Shown here one piece after another: positions 16,358 to 25,313 of a DNA stretch of 64,000 nt (positions are counted from its first letter, which is position 1; each line of letters begins with the position of its first letter). A program made the translations under genes and the position numbers. The notes under the pieces are model-generated. The model saw only the letters and a program-made list of their open reading frames with translations. It made no database searches and was not told the origin of the DNA. Location: NCBI RefSeq assembly GCF_946479885.1, contig NZ_CAMLHM010000010.1, positions 1 to 64,000 of the forward strand, written 5' to 3'. Origin of the DNA: an uncultured Devosia sp. Its GTDB lineage: Bacteria > Pseudomonadota > Alphaproteobacteria > Rhizobiales > Devosiaceae.

Positions 16358-17815
16358 ATGACCGCACTTACCGACCCTGACCTGTTCCGCCAGCAGGCCC
16401 TGATCGATGGCAACTGGATCGACGCCGCCTCCGGCAAGACCGTCGACGTGGTCGATCCCGCCAGCGGTGGGGTCATTGGCACAATTCCCGATCTTGGCCG
16501 CGATGAGACCCGGCGCGCCATCGAAGCTGCCGAAAGGGCATTTTCCGGCTTTCGGCGCACCACCCATGCGGCCCGCGCGGCCATGCTCGAGAAATGGTAC
16601 GATCTTATCCTGGCCCACCAGGAAGACCTCGCTCGCATCATGACCATGGAGCAGGGCAAGCCATTGGCCGAAGCGCGGGGCGAAATCGTCTACACCGCCT
16701 CCTTCGTCAAGTGGTATGCCGAGGAAGCCCGACGCATCGGCGGCACGACCATCCCAGCGGCGCAATCGGACCGGCGCATCCTGGTGCTCAAGGAGCCAGT
16801 GGGCGTCGCCGGCATCATCACGCCATGGAACTTCCCCGCCGCCATGATCACCCGCAAGGTCGCTCCCGCCATCGCTGCCGGGTGTACCACTGTGATCAAG
16901 CCATCCGAATTCACGCCCTATTCGGCCCTGGCGCTGGCCGTTCTGGCGCAGCGCGCCGGTGTCCCCAACGGCGTCGTCAATGTCGTCACCGGTCTGCCGG
17001 CCGAGATCGGCGCCGAATTGACCGACAACACGGCAGTGCGCAAGATCTCCTTCACCGGCTCGACCCGCGTGGGTGCCTTGCTGATGCGTCAATCGGCCGA
17101 CAGCATCAAGAGGCTCAGCCTGGAGCTGGGCGGGAACGCCCCGTTCATCGTCTTCGACGATGCCGACATCGACATGGCGGTGGATGGTGTCATGGCCTCC
17201 AAGTTCCGCAATGGCGGCCAGACCTGCGTCTGTGCCAACCGCATCTTGGTGCAAAGCGGCGTCTACGATGCCTTTGCGGAGCGGCTCGCGGCCCGAGTCT
17301 CTGCCCTCAAGGTTGGCCCAGGCGTCGAGAGTGGTACGCAAATTGGCCCGATGATCAACCGGGCCGCTATCGACAAGATCGAACGGCACATCGAAGACGC
17401 GCTGGCCAAGGGCGCAAGCATACTGGGGACGCGACCCGCACTGCCCGAGGGCGAGCACTATGCCGCTCCGGTTGTCCTCGCCAACGCCAGTACTGACATG
17501 CTGTTGGCCAATGAGGAGACCTTCGGCCCCGTCGCGCCGCTTTTCCGCTTCGATACCGAAGCGGAGGCGATCGCGATTGCCAATGGCACGCCCTATGGGC
17601 TTGCCGCCTATTTCTACACGCAGGGGCTCAAGCGGGCCTGGCGCGTCGGAGAGGCGCTGGAGTTCGGCATGGTCGGTCTCAACACAGGCGTCATTTCGAT
17701 GGAGGTGGCGCCCTTCGGCGGCGTCAAGCAATCCGGCATCGGCCGCGAGGGTGGCCAGGCCGGCATCGAAGAATACCTCGAAACCAAGAGCTTCCACATC
17801 GGCGGCCTCGACTGA
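16358..17815 (+). CDS. gabD: NAD(P)-dependent succinate-semialdehyde dehydrogenase (copy 1)
   Basis: A 485-residue aldehyde dehydrogenase. GVAGIITPWNFPAAMITRK, FTGSTRVGALLM, the glutamate in LELGGNAPFIVFDD and the catalytic cysteine in GGQTCVCANRI are all present. The CxC pair around the catalytic Cys is characteristic of succinate-semialdehyde dehydrogenases and acts as a redox switch in the human enzyme. ATG 16358 is preferred to 16346 because GGAG lies six bases before it. It ends the run that begins with the GNAT gene and is followed by a terminator at 17822. A second copy is at 61799-63250. It would oxidise the transaminase product; glutarate semialdehyde is an alternative substrate. Confidence 0.92.
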   Translation: MTALTDPDLFRQQALIDGNWIDAASGKTVDVVDPASGGVIGTIPDLGRDETRRAIEAAERAFSGFRRTTHAARAAMLEKWYDLILAHQEDLARIMTMEQGKPLAEARGEIVYTASFVKWYAEEARRIGGTTIPAAQSDRRILVLKEPVGVAGIITPWNFPAAMITRKVAPAIAAGCTTVIKPSEFTPYSALALAVLAQRAGVPNGVVNVVTGLPAEIGAELTDNTAVRKISFTGSTRVGALLMRQSADSIKRLSLELGGNAPFIVFDDADIDMAVDGVMASKFRNGGQTCVCANRILVQSGVYDAFAERLAARVSALKVGPGVESGTQIGPMINRAAIDKIERHIEDALAKGASILGTRPALPEGEHYAAPVVLANASTDMLLANEETFGPVAPLFRFDTEAEAIAIANGTPYGLAAYFYTQGLKRAWRVGEALEFGMVGLNTGVISMEVAPFGGVKQSGIGREGGQAGIEEYLETKSFHIGGLD

Positions 17816-17821
17816 CAAATC

Positions 17822-17847
17822 GACCGGGCGCAAAGAGCCCGGTCTTC
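17822..17847 (+). terminator. Terminator after the aldehyde dehydrogenase gene
   Basis: GACCGGGC (17822-17829) pairs perfectly with GCCCGGTC (17837-17844) around a 7-base loop, followed by TTCCTCT. It starts six bases after the stop codon. The T-tract is interrupted, but position and stem strength support termination. Confidence 0.75.
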
Positions 17848-18000
17848 CTCTATCTCTGGCCTTCAGCTACTTCGCGAACCGCCACGATTGCTTCGTCGAC
17901 GGCGGCACGGTCGATGTCGAGATGGGTTACCCACCGCATGCGGACTGCATGGTCGTGGGTCAAGGTAGAGGACGCCACCGATGGCGGCGTGTCGCTCGTC

Positions 18001-19056
18001 TTAAACGCGATCGAGCTGGGTCACCTTGCGCGCATCCTTTGCCGGGCCGGTATTCGCCGTGTTGCCCGGCTCGATCAGCATCACTTCGCACGTGTCGCTG
18101 AGCGCGACAGGGCAGTGTTCAACGCCGTGCGGCACGACGATGAATTCGCCGGCTTCCACGACCTCCTCGCGATCGCGGAACTTCACGAGCAGGCGCCCTT
18201 TGTGCACCAGGATCAACTCATCGATCTGCGGGCGGAAGTGCCAGGCTTGTTGACCAGCGAATTTGGCGAGCTTGACCTGCATGTTGTTGACCTGTCCTTC
18301 GACCGTGGGCGAACGGGTATCGGGAACATGGGCAAACGCATTGGCCAAGTTCGTCTTGTGGAAGGGCGAAACATGTTTGTTGAGGGTGGCAACGTCGCAC
18401 AGGATGGCCGCTAACTGGCTCGACACGTCCTTGGCGGGCGCTGGGTATTGGCCGTCGAGGGCTGCGGTGCCGATGGTGAAGCCGGCGGCTCCAGCGTCCT
18501 TGACCACGCCAATGCGCTCAGGGCTGGCGATGGACCCGGCAACATAGACAGGCTTGGATACGGCCGCACAGACTGCCTTCATCAGAGCCGGCACGTCTTG
18601 CTTGGAGCGATAGGCCAGAAGGTCCAGACCATGCACGCCGTCGCGGGCTGCAAGCGCTCGGGCACTCTCAACGATCTCCTCGATGGTGCCCTCGAGCACG
18701 CTGGGGTGGCCGGTGATGCGGCCCGGGAAGGGACAATACCGGATGTCCGTGCCGGCGATCACCGGTAGCACGTCATCGACGCGGGTGCCGCCAAGCAGAA
18801 TGTCCACCCCGATTTCGGTTGCCGCGCGGGCCGAAACGATCTCGCTCTCGCGGTCCAGCGATACGACCTCGAGATATGATGTGGCGCCACCCTTCTTGAT
18901 GGCCGAGTTGAGCGCCTTCAACTGCTCGATCGGCAGGCCGATATCCTTGAAGCCGATATGGCGGACGCCCAGCGCGAGCGCGGTCTGCAGTTGCACTGAT
19001 GCGTCCGCGACCGTGCGGTCGTTTCGCGTCAGCATGAAGATGAAGCGTAGTCCCAT
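18001..19056 (-). CDS. TIM-barrel/cupin fusion protein of a sugar-acid operon
   Basis: A 351-residue protein. Residues 1 to about 235 look like a phosphate-binding beta/alpha barrel (LGVRHIGFKDIGLP, GVDILLGGTRVDDVL, GVHGLDLLAYR, VYVAGSIASPERIG, AAGFTIGTAALDGQ). The last 115 residues are a cupin with HFRPQIDELILVHKGRLLV, GEFIVVPHGVEH and the ending LIEPGNTANTG seen in free-standing cupins. I do not know this fusion as a characterised enzyme. It is the third gene of an operon with a PdxA-type dehydrogenase and a DUF1537 kinase, sharing one base with pdxA (TGATG). It probably handles a phosphorylated or keto sugar product of those enzymes; activity is unknown. Confidence 0.82.
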   Translation of the reverse strand: MGLRFIFMLTRNDRTVADASVQLQTALALGVRHIGFKDIGLPIEQLKALNSAIKKGGATSYLEVVSLDRESEIVSARAATEIGVDILLGGTRVDDVLPVIAGTDIRYCPFPGRITGHPSVLEGTIEEIVESARALAARDGVHGLDLLAYRSKQDVPALMKAVCAAVSKPVYVAGSIASPERIGVVKDAGAAGFTIGTAALDGQYPAPAKDVSSQLAAILCDVATLNKHVSPFHKTNLANAFAHVPDTRSPTVEGQVNNMQVKLAKFAGQQAWHFRPQIDELILVHKGRLLVKFRDREEVVEAGEFIVVPHGVEHCPVALSDTCEVMLIEPGNTANTGPAKDARKVTQLDRV

Positions 19057-20066
19057 CAGGCTATCCTTTCGAGTTCGCGGGCTTCGGCCCGCGCGGCAAC
19101 AAGCCGCCGGGCATAGGCAATTGCTGTTTGCAGACTGGACGGATCGGCGATGCCCTTGCCGGCGATATCGAAAGCGGTCCCGTGGTCTGGGCTGGTACGC
19201 ACGAAGGGCAGCCCGAGCGTGATGTTCACGCCCTCATCGAGGCCAAGATATTTGACCGGGATCAGGCCCTGATCGTGATACTGCGCCACCACGATATCGA
19301 AACGGCCCATGCGGGCCTGCATATACACAGTGTCGCCGGGCCAGGGCCCGCTGGCGTCGATCCCCTCGGCTCGCGCCGCTTCCACCGCTGGCCGGATGAT
19401 GCGGATCTCTTCGTCGCCGAACAGACCGCCCTCGCCGGCATGCGGATTGAGACCGGCGACGGCCACGCGGGGATGTGCGATGCCAAGGGCTTGCCCACCT
19501 TCATGCGCCAGCCGGATGGCCGCCATCTGCGCGTTGAAGTCCGCCTGGTCGATTGCCTTGCGCAGCGAGGTGTGAATCGTGACCAGCACAGTGCGGATAT
19601 CGTTGTTGGCCAGCATCATCGCTACCCGCTCGGCACCGCCATATTCGGCCAGGATTTCGGTGTGGCCGGGATAAGCGATGCCCGCGCTTGCCATGGCTTC
19701 CTTGTTGATCGGGGCGGTGACAACGCCGCTGACCGCGCCGGCCTTGGCGGCGGCGACCGCGGCGACGATCGTGTCGAAGGCAGCTTGCCCGGAAATGGCG
19801 CTGACCACCCCGAGGGCCGGCGGCACCTCGATTTCCGTGGTTTCGATGAGGTCGATCGCGCCACCTTCGAACCGCGCCGCGCTTGGCGTGGTGATGCGCC
19901 TGACGGCCAGCCCGAGCCCGAGGCGACGAACAATGTCCTCCATGACCACGTGGCTGCCGAAGACGATGCCTCGTACGCCACTCTGGGCAAGCGTCTTGGC
20001 CACGATTTCCGGGCCGATACCCGAGGCATCGCCCATGGTGATGGCGAGGGGGGCGATATCCGTCAT
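19056..20066 (-). CDS. pdxA: PdxA-family 4-phospho-threonate/erythronate dehydrogenase
   Basis: A 336-residue PdxA family member: ITMGDASGIGPEIVAK at the start, PGHTEILAEYGGAERVAMML, and QYHDQGLIPVKYLG with the metal-binding histidines. PdxA proteins oxidise and decarboxylate 4-phosphohydroxy-threonine; members next to DUF1537 kinases (PdxA2) instead act on 4-phospho-D-threonate or -erythronate, giving dihydroxyacetone phosphate and CO2. Here the gene overlaps the kinase by four bases (20063-20066) and the barrel/cupin gene by one, so the sugar-acid role is much more likely than vitamin B6 synthesis. Confidence 0.92.
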   Translation of the reverse strand: MTDIAPLAITMGDASGIGPEIVAKTLAQSGVRGIVFGSHVVMEDIVRRLGLGLAVRRITTPSAARFEGGAIDLIETTEIEVPPALGVVSAISGQAAFDTIVAAVAAAKAGAVSGVVTAPINKEAMASAGIAYPGHTEILAEYGGAERVAMMLANNDIRTVLVTIHTSLRKAIDQADFNAQMAAIRLAHEGGQALGIAHPRVAVAGLNPHAGEGGLFGDEEIRIIRPAVEAARAEGIDASGPWPGDTVYMQARMGRFDIVVAQYHDQGLIPVKYLGLDEGVNITLGLPFVRTSPDHGTAFDIAGKGIADPSSLQTAIAYARRLVAARAEARELERIA

Positions 20067-21124
20067 GGCGACACCTGTACTGGTTCTTCGGAGCGTATCT
20101 GCGCTATGGCACGGGCAAGCGTCTGATCATCCCCGAAGCCGCCCGCCTTCATGGCCAGCAGCAGGTGACGGCCATGGTCCAGTGCGGCATGGCAGAGGGG
20201 AAATCCCGGCTCGATTTCCCGCAGGATTTCGAACGCGCTTATCCCGAGGCGGTCGAGGATCGCTTCCATCGTGTCGCCGCCTGTAGCGATCACCGCGCCG
20301 AAGCCGTCGCCACGCAAGAGATCGGTGGCGTCTCGGGCAATCCGGTCCAGGACAGCGGCGGGGTCGTCGGCCCGGTCCAGAGGCGCGCGCAGTAGAGTAA
20401 CGCCAGGTTCCGCGGATATAGCGTCCGCCTGTCGATGGCTGCGGGGATTGGCGCTGCCGATCGCGACCAGGATGTCGCCCCCTGCCGGCGCGGCGGGTAG
20501 GTGTGGTTGCGTGGCGGGGGCAAACCGTCTGGCGAGCGCCGTTGCCATGCCCGGAGAGCCGACCCAGAGAATTGAGCCGGGCTCGGGCAGCGCCGAGATC
20601 TGGGCGTCCAACTCCTCCTGGGTCGTGGCGTCGAGGATGACCACGCTCCCGATGCTGGAGGGCACGAGGTCGGCCAGCCGCGAATGCCGAGCGGGATGAA
20701 CCGGATCGAGGCCATAGGCACTTTCCGAGACGGGGACGCCATCAACCAGCTGAATGCCGCCAACGGTGGTGCGTCCGGCCGCCGGAAATGCCGGCGCGAA
20801 CACCAGCATCTTGCGGCCGCTGGCTTTGAACGCCGCCTCGAGCTCTACGCGCACATGCCCGCGAAGCGTCGAATCCACGGTCTTGTAGAGAATATCGCGC
20901 GACGCCATCTGGCCGGTTAGACGAGCGACATGCGCGGTCGCTTCCGACGGGGACATGGATCGCGATCCACTGTCGACCGCCAGGACCGCGCTATCGCTCG
21001 AAGGGACGGTAGAACGGCCGACCATTGCGCGTAGGCCCTGCGCCACAAAGGGAGCAGCACCGTCCGCAGCGCTGGTCAGGTCGTCAGCCAGGATGCCGAT
21101 CCGATGTTCAATATTGGTTCCCAT
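20063..21124 (-). CDS. DUF1537 four-carbon acid sugar kinase (DtnK/OtnK type)
   Basis: A 353-residue member of the DUF1537 family, which phosphorylates D-threonate, D-erythronate or related acids at O4. The N-terminal domain begins GILADDLTSAADGAAPFVAQ and contains YKTVDSTLRGHV; the C-terminal nucleotide-binding domain has FGAVIATGGDTMEAIL and ends LAMKAGGFGDDQTL. It is somewhat shorter than the usual 400-430 residues, but both domains are complete at their diagnostic motifs. It is first in a three-gene minus-strand operon, divergent from a LysR regulator 74 bases away. The exact stereoisomer used cannot be read from the sequence. Confidence 0.92.
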   Translation of the reverse strand: MGTNIEHRIGILADDLTSAADGAAPFVAQGLRAMVGRSTVPSSDSAVLAVDSGSRSMSPSEATAHVARLTGQMASRDILYKTVDSTLRGHVRVELEAAFKASGRKMLVFAPAFPAAGRTTVGGIQLVDGVPVSESAYGLDPVHPARHSRLADLVPSSIGSVVILDATTQEELDAQISALPEPGSILWVGSPGMATALARRFAPATQPHLPAAPAGGDILVAIGSANPRSHRQADAISAEPGVTLLRAPLDRADDPAAVLDRIARDATDLLRGDGFGAVIATGGDTMEAILDRLGISAFEILREIEPGFPLCHAALDHGRHLLLAMKAGGFGDDQTLARAIAQIRSEEPVQVSP

Positions 21125-21125
21125 G

Positions 21126-21139
21126 GTTCAATTATGAAC
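21126..21139. promoter_or_regulatory. Short palindrome next to the DUF1537 kinase start
   Basis: GTTCA-ATTA-TGAAC is a perfect inverted repeat one base from the kinase start codon on its 5' side. With the second dyad at 21181-21197 it lies in the 74-base divergent promoter, so it may be part of the LysR regulator's binding region. Confidence 0.35.
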
Positions 21140-21180
21140 GCGAATGATGCGCTGAAAAGCGATAGTTTCTCGCCAAGATC

Positions 21181-21197
21181 GGTGATAGAAAATCACC
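21181..21197. promoter_or_regulatory. Candidate LysR box in the sugar-acid divergent promoter
   Basis: GGTGAT (21181-21186) and ATCACC (21192-21197) flank a 5-base spacer. With flanking bases the element fits the T-N11-A LysR pattern. It ends one base before the LysR start codon, a position suited to autorepression. Confidence 0.5.
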
Positions 21198-21198
21198 A

Positions 21199-22080
21199 AT
21201 GAGACGTTCCGAAATCCCATCCCTTGACGACTTGCGCGCCTTCCATGCCGCCGCTCGGTTGGGCTCGGTGCGATTGGCCGCCGACGAGCTCGCCCTGACC
21301 CACGGTGCTGTGAGCCGCCGGATCACCAAACTGTCCGAGGATGTCGGGTTGAGGCTGTTCGAGAAGGCAGGCCGGGGGCTGCGGCTCACGGCGGCCGGCG
21401 AGACGCTCAACCTGACTCTGAGCCGCTTCTTTGCGGAGCTCTCGACGACGATCGAGAACCTGCGCGCTGCCGATACTCGCGACAATGCCCTGGTTCTGTC
21501 CTGTGAACCATCGGTAGCCATGCGCTGGTTGATCCCGCGGTTGGCGGGCTTCCAGAGCACGCACCCTGAGATTGCCCTGCACCTCTCGGTCGGCGGCGGC
21601 GCGGTCGAGTTCCGGCGCGACCGGATCGATCTCGCCATTCGCCGGCTGGATTTTGCACTGCCGGAGGCCTGGCGCGTGCAGCGCCTCTTCGCGGAAAGGA
21701 TGGGGCCGGTGATGATACCGGAGCTTGCCCCGGCCTTCGCGGCCGGGGACTACATCGCGCTGGGCGCAAAGACCCGGCCCGATGCCTGGGCGCACTGGCT
21801 GTCCGCGCATCCCTCGGTTCCGCGACCCAAGGACGTGCGCTTCCACGATCACCATTTCCTCAGCGTGGAGGCGGCATCGGCTGGGTTAGGGGTCGCCCTG
21901 AGCCCGCTCGTGCTCGCGATCGATGACGTCGAGCGGGGTCGCCTCCTGGCTCCAGCCGGATTCGATGTCGATGGCAGCCACTACGGCCTCATCCAGGCGG
22001 GCGAGCGTGAACTGGGGCAGGGCGCACGCTTGCTGGCGGAGTGGCTCCGCGAAGAATGCGTGCGATCATTCGGTCCATGA
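21199..22080 (+). CDS. LysR family regulator of the sugar-acid operon
   Basis: A 293-residue LysR-type regulator of the GcvA branch. The winged helix runs LDDLRAFHAAARLGSVRLAA, LTHGAVSRRITKLSEDVG and LRLFEKAGRGLRLT in the first 65 residues; an effector domain follows with VAMRWLIPRLAGFQ. It is divergent from the DUF1537 kinase operon, with a dyad at its start codon, so it most likely senses the sugar acid or a derivative and controls that operon. Confidence 0.92.
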   Translation: MRRSEIPSLDDLRAFHAAARLGSVRLAADELALTHGAVSRRITKLSEDVGLRLFEKAGRGLRLTAAGETLNLTLSRFFAELSTTIENLRAADTRDNALVLSCEPSVAMRWLIPRLAGFQSTHPEIALHLSVGGGAVEFRRDRIDLAIRRLDFALPEAWRVQRLFAERMGPVMIPELAPAFAAGDYIALGAKTRPDAWAHWLSAHPSVPRPKDVRFHDHHFLSVEAASAGLGVALSPLVLAIDDVERGRLLAPAGFDVDGSHYGLIQAGERELGQGARLLAEWLREECVRSFGP

Positions 22081-22111
22081 CCAGTCCCAAAAAGGCTATG
22101 GCGCCGCGTCA

Positions 22112-22990
22112 TCAGCTCAGGGCGTGGCCGGCAAGGCCATAGAACCAGGGTTCGTCCTTCCGGCGGTGGAGGAAGCGACGCCCCTTGGACATGGTGGTCA
22201 CCACCTCGGCAATCGAGAGGCCGCATTGCTCGAGAAAGGCGACATAGGGACCGTCGCCTTCACGGGTATCGACGCGAACAAACTGGCCCTTGAGGGTTTC
22301 AAGATGAACGGCGGTGAGATGCAGCGCATCCTCGCTATTGGTCGCCGCGACGGGACCGACGACGTAACCGCGTCCGAAATCGCGCTTCATCGAATAGCCG
22401 ACGATCTCGCCTCGGCGCCGCAGGACGCAGATCGACGCATTCCCTGACAGCAGGGTCAGGAGCCTTTCGCGGCTTCTGCCAAAGGCGTGGCTGTCTATGG
22501 GAAAAATTTCGGAGAGCCGGTCCACGCTGAGGGCGCTCAGTTCGCCATTCACAGGCGGAAGCGGCGGAAGCTCCGCGACCAATTCGCCTTGGCGCATATG
22601 GACCGAGGCCTCATCGACAAAGCCGAGTGACAGGTAGAGGCCGTGCGCGGCGCGGGTCGAGTTGAGGGCCAGGTCGCGCCCCCGGCAGTGCTCAAGCACA
22701 TGATCCATCAGCCAGCGCCCGCCACCCTGGGCCTGGGTGCGCGGCGAAGTGATGACAAGCCCCACGGTGGCAAAGTCCTCGCCGTGCGGAAACCACATGG
22801 CGGTGCCGAAGACCCTGCCGATACCGTCGATGGCCGCCAGCCCCTTGCCAGCGCGGATCAAGAAGTCCCAGTCCTTGGGCCGATGCGGCCAGCCCACAGA
22901 CGTGGTCAGCGCGTGCAACAGATGCACATCCACACCGGCAATGTCCCGCGCGACGAGTTCGAAAGACTTCAGGCGCACCGATTCTTGCAT
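22112..22990 (-). CDS. Two-domain GNAT N-acetyltransferase, paralogue 2
   Basis: A 292-residue member of the same family as 12773-13609 and 35199-36059. Shared blocks are SVGWPHRPKDWDFL near residue 32, GTAMWFPHGEDFATVGLVI, the acetyl-CoA loop QAQGGGRWLMDHVL, and FGRGYVVGPVAATNSEDALH in the C-terminal half. The family's C-terminal ending is more diverged here (FYGLAGHALS). It is divergent from an ArgE-type deacetylase at 23234, so a matched acetylating/deacetylating pair flanks one promoter region. Start at 22990; 243 bases separate it from the deacetylase start. Confidence 0.87.
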   Translation of the reverse strand: MQESVRLKSFELVARDIAGVDVHLLHALTTSVGWPHRPKDWDFLIRAGKGLAAIDGIGRVFGTAMWFPHGEDFATVGLVITSPRTQAQGGGRWLMDHVLEHCRGRDLALNSTRAAHGLYLSLGFVDEASVHMRQGELVAELPPLPPVNGELSALSVDRLSEIFPIDSHAFGRSRERLLTLLSGNASICVLRRRGEIVGYSMKRDFGRGYVVGPVAATNSEDALHLTAVHLETLKGQFVRVDTREGDGPYVAFLEQCGLSIAEVVTTMSKGRRFLHRRKDEPWFYGLAGHALS

Positions 22991-23233
22991 TCAACTCATC
23001 CGCTCTCTCGCCGAGGGTCCCATTCCAGCGGCAGGTTATTGCATCAGCTCGAAATTGCAGCGTTGCATCGAGCCATTGCAGCAGGATGCCGTGATAAGGC
23101 CGGCAGCTTCGACTGGTTTTCCCCGGCAATTCGGAATCTTTGCCTGAAGCAAAGCGCCATTCGGCAGGGAACACCGTGTTCCCCCCGCCATGCTGTCTAC
23201 ATTCGGCAATTTATGCAAGGCGGGGTGACCTGG

Positions 23234-24358
23234 ATGAACGCTGAGGAGATTCTCGCCAAGTTGGTGGCGTTTCCCACCGTCGTCGGCACGCCCAACCATG
23301 CCATCGTTGAGTGGATCGGCTCCTATTGCATGGCGAATGGCGTATCGGTCTCTGTCCTCACCGGCCCCGAAGGCGACCGTTCAAACCTCTTTGCGACGGT
23401 CGGACCCAGGGAAGGGCGGGGTTACATCCTTTCTGGCCATATGGACGTCGTGTCGGCGCGGGAAACCGGCTGGACCAGCGATCCCTTCAAGCTGCGTCGC
23501 GACGGCACCAAGCTCTTTGGTCGTGGCACGAGCGACATGAAGGGGTTTCTCGCCTGTGCGCTGGCGGCGCTGCCCGCTCTGGCCAAGCAGGGCCTGCGAC
23601 AACCGGTGCATTTTGCATTTTCCTACGATGAGGAAGCCGGGTGCCGGGGTGTCCCGCACCTCCTGGCGGCGCTGCCCGGTCTCTGCGAACGCCCGTTGGG
23701 CGCTATCATCGGTGAGCCCAGTTGCATGCAGGCGGTGCGCGCCCACAAGGGTAAGGCTGCGGCACGCCTGGAAGTGAACGGCCGATCGGGCCACTCCTCC
23801 CGTCCGGATCTGGGGCTCAACGCAGTTCATGCGATGGCGGGCCTTGTTACACAGATTGTCGACTACGGCCGGCTGCTTGAACGGGCGGCGCTGGATCTGC
23901 AATTCGAGCCGCCCTGCTCGACTGTGCAGGTCGGAGTTATGCAGGGGGGGCAGTCGGTCAACATCATTCCCGACCGCTGCGTCGCCGAGATCGAGCTTCG
24001 TGCCGTGCCTGGCACTAGCCCGACCGCCCTGCTCGAACCCATCAAGGCTGCGCTTCTTGCACTCGGCGAAAGCGGCTTTGAGATCGCCTGGCGTGAACTC
24101 ACCACCTACCCGGGCCTTTCGCTGGCCGAGGACAGCGCATTGGCATCTCTGCTTGCCGACCTTACCCAGCAACCAGTGTTGCCGGCCGTCAGCTACGGCA
24201 CTGAGGCGGGGCTGTACCAGCAGGCCGGCATCGACGCGATCATCTGCGGTCCCGGCGATATTGGACGCGCGCATAAGCCCAATGAATACATCGAAACCAC
24301 CGAACTAGCCGCCTGCCAGACGCTGATCGAAGATCTCGGTGCGCGGCTGGCCGCGTAG
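23234..24358 (+). CDS. M20 deacylase, acetylornithine deacetylase (ArgE) type
   Basis: A 374-residue zinc hydrolase that removes an acetyl or acyl group from an amino acid. Zinc and catalytic residues are visible: His69 and Asp71 in SGHMDVV, Asp101 in [10 protein letters not shown], and Glu-Glu in [11 protein letters not shown]; the dimerisation segment has [16 protein letters not shown] 23234 was chosen because homology starts directly there and a purine-rich AAGGCGGGG precedes it; ORF space upstream to 22643 is not homologous. It heads an operon with a GhrA-type reductase and a cupin and is divergent from a GNAT gene. With no arginine genes nearby, a catabolic N-acetylated substrate is more likely than arginine synthesis. 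Confidence 0.92.
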   Translation: MNAEEILAKLVAFPTVVGTPNHAIVEWIGSYCMANGVSVSVLTGPEGDRSNLFATVGPREGRGYILSGHMDVVSARETGWTSDPFKLRRDGTKLFGRGTSDMKGFLACALAALPALAKQGLRQPVHFAFSYDEEAGCRGVPHLLAALPGLCERPLGAIIGEPSCMQAVRAHKGKAAARLEVNGRSGHSSRPDLGLNAVHAMAGLVTQIVDYGRLLERAALDLQFEPPCSTVQVGVMQGGQSVNIIPDRCVAEIELRAVPGTSPTALLEPIKAALLALGESGFEIAWRELTTYPGLSLAEDSALASLLADLTQQPVLPAVSYGTEAGLYQQAGIDAIICGPGDIGRAHKPNEYIETTELAACQTLIEDLGARLAA

Positions 24359-24375
24359 GGAAAGGACCTCCCCAG

Positions 24376-25299
24376 ATGGCATTCTTGTTCAATTCCGACG
24401 CAGCGCGCGCCGCGGTCTTTCGCGACGTTTTCGCGCGCGAAGTGCCCGATTTGCTGTTCCTGGAGCCATCGGACCCCATCGAACCGGAAGCGGTGCGCTA
24501 CCTCATTACCTGGACGGTTCCCCCGGACCTCTCGCGCTACGGGAACCTGGAAATGCTGTTCTCGATCGGTGCTGGCGTCGACCAGTTCAACTGGGAGGGG
24601 CTGTCCGATGGCGTCAAGCTGGTGCGGATGGTCGAGGAGGGGATCATTCGCATGATGGAAGAATATGTCGCGCTCGGCGTACTCGCCCTGCACCGGCAGT
24701 TGCCCGCCTATTTGGCGCAGCAGCATGATGGCCTGTGGAAGCCGCTTCCGGCGCACCAGGCCGGCCAGCGCCGCGTGGGCTTTCTGGGATTGGGCGTATT
24801 GGCCAATGCGGCTATCGAACGCCTTAAACCTTTCGGGTTCCCAATCGCCGGGTGGAGCCGGAGCCCCAAGCAGATCGAAGGCGTCACGTGTTTTCACGGG
24901 GCCGAGGCGCTGCCCGGCTTTCTCGCCCAGACCGACATCCTGATATGCCTGTTGCCGTTGACGCAGGAGACGCGCGGTATCCTCAATGCGGAGCTATTTG
25001 CTTCGCTTCCGCGAGGCTCGCAACTGCTGCATGTCGGCCGGGGTCCGCATCTCGACCAACAGGCGCTGATCACCGCGCTGAACACGGGGCAGCTCTCCGC
25101 GGCCATGCTTGATGTCACCGATCCCGAGCCGCTACCGCCTGATCACCCGCTTTGGTCACATCCGCGGGTGCTGATCACCCCCCATATCGCCTCCGTCACG
25201 CAGCCGCACACTGCGGCGCGGGCCGTGGTCGAGAACATCCGGCGTCACCGCGCCGGTGAGGAACCGATCGGCCTGGTCGATCGCACGCTTGGCTATTAG
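24376..25299 (+). CDS. ghrA: Glyoxylate/hydroxypyruvate reductase A-type dehydrogenase
   Basis: A 307-residue D-2-hydroxyacid dehydrogenase. The N-terminal domain has [11 protein letters not shown]; the Rossmann motif is [19 protein letters not shown] near residues 132-150; catalytic Arg, Glu and His lie in [23 protein letters not shown] and VLITPHIAS. This is the GhrA pattern, reducing 2-keto acids such as glyoxylate, hydroxypyruvate or branched 2-keto acids with NADPH. It follows the deacetylase after 17 bases with a GGAAAGGA ribosome site, so it probably reduces a keto acid formed from the deacetylated amino acid. Confidence 0.9.
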   Translation: MAFLFNSDAARAAVFRDVFAREVPDLLFLEPSDPIEPEAVRYLITWTVPPDLSRYGNLEMLFSIGAGVDQFNWEGLSDGVKLVRMVEEGIIRMMEEYVALGVLALHRQLPAYLAQQHDGLWKPLPAHQAGQRRVGFLGLGVLANAAIERLKPFGFPIAGWSRSPKQIEGVTCFHGAEALPGFLAQTDILICLLPLTQETRGILNAELFASLPRGSQLLHVGRGPHLDQQALITALNTGQLSAAMLDVTDPEPLPPDHPLWSHPRVLITPHIASVTQPHTAARAVVENIRRHRAGEEPIGLVDRTLGY

Positions 25300-25313
25300 C
25301 AAGGAACGCCGCA

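Noticed and set aside
15145..16659. 504-residue minus-strand ORF opposite the tartrate dehydrogenase-type gene
   Set aside because: Long antisense open frames are common in this GC-rich DNA; the plus strand has all family motifs.
18001..19056. Frameshift joining two separate genes (barrel and cupin)
   Set aside because: The frame is continuous with no stop or start between the domains, so it is a true fusion as sequenced.
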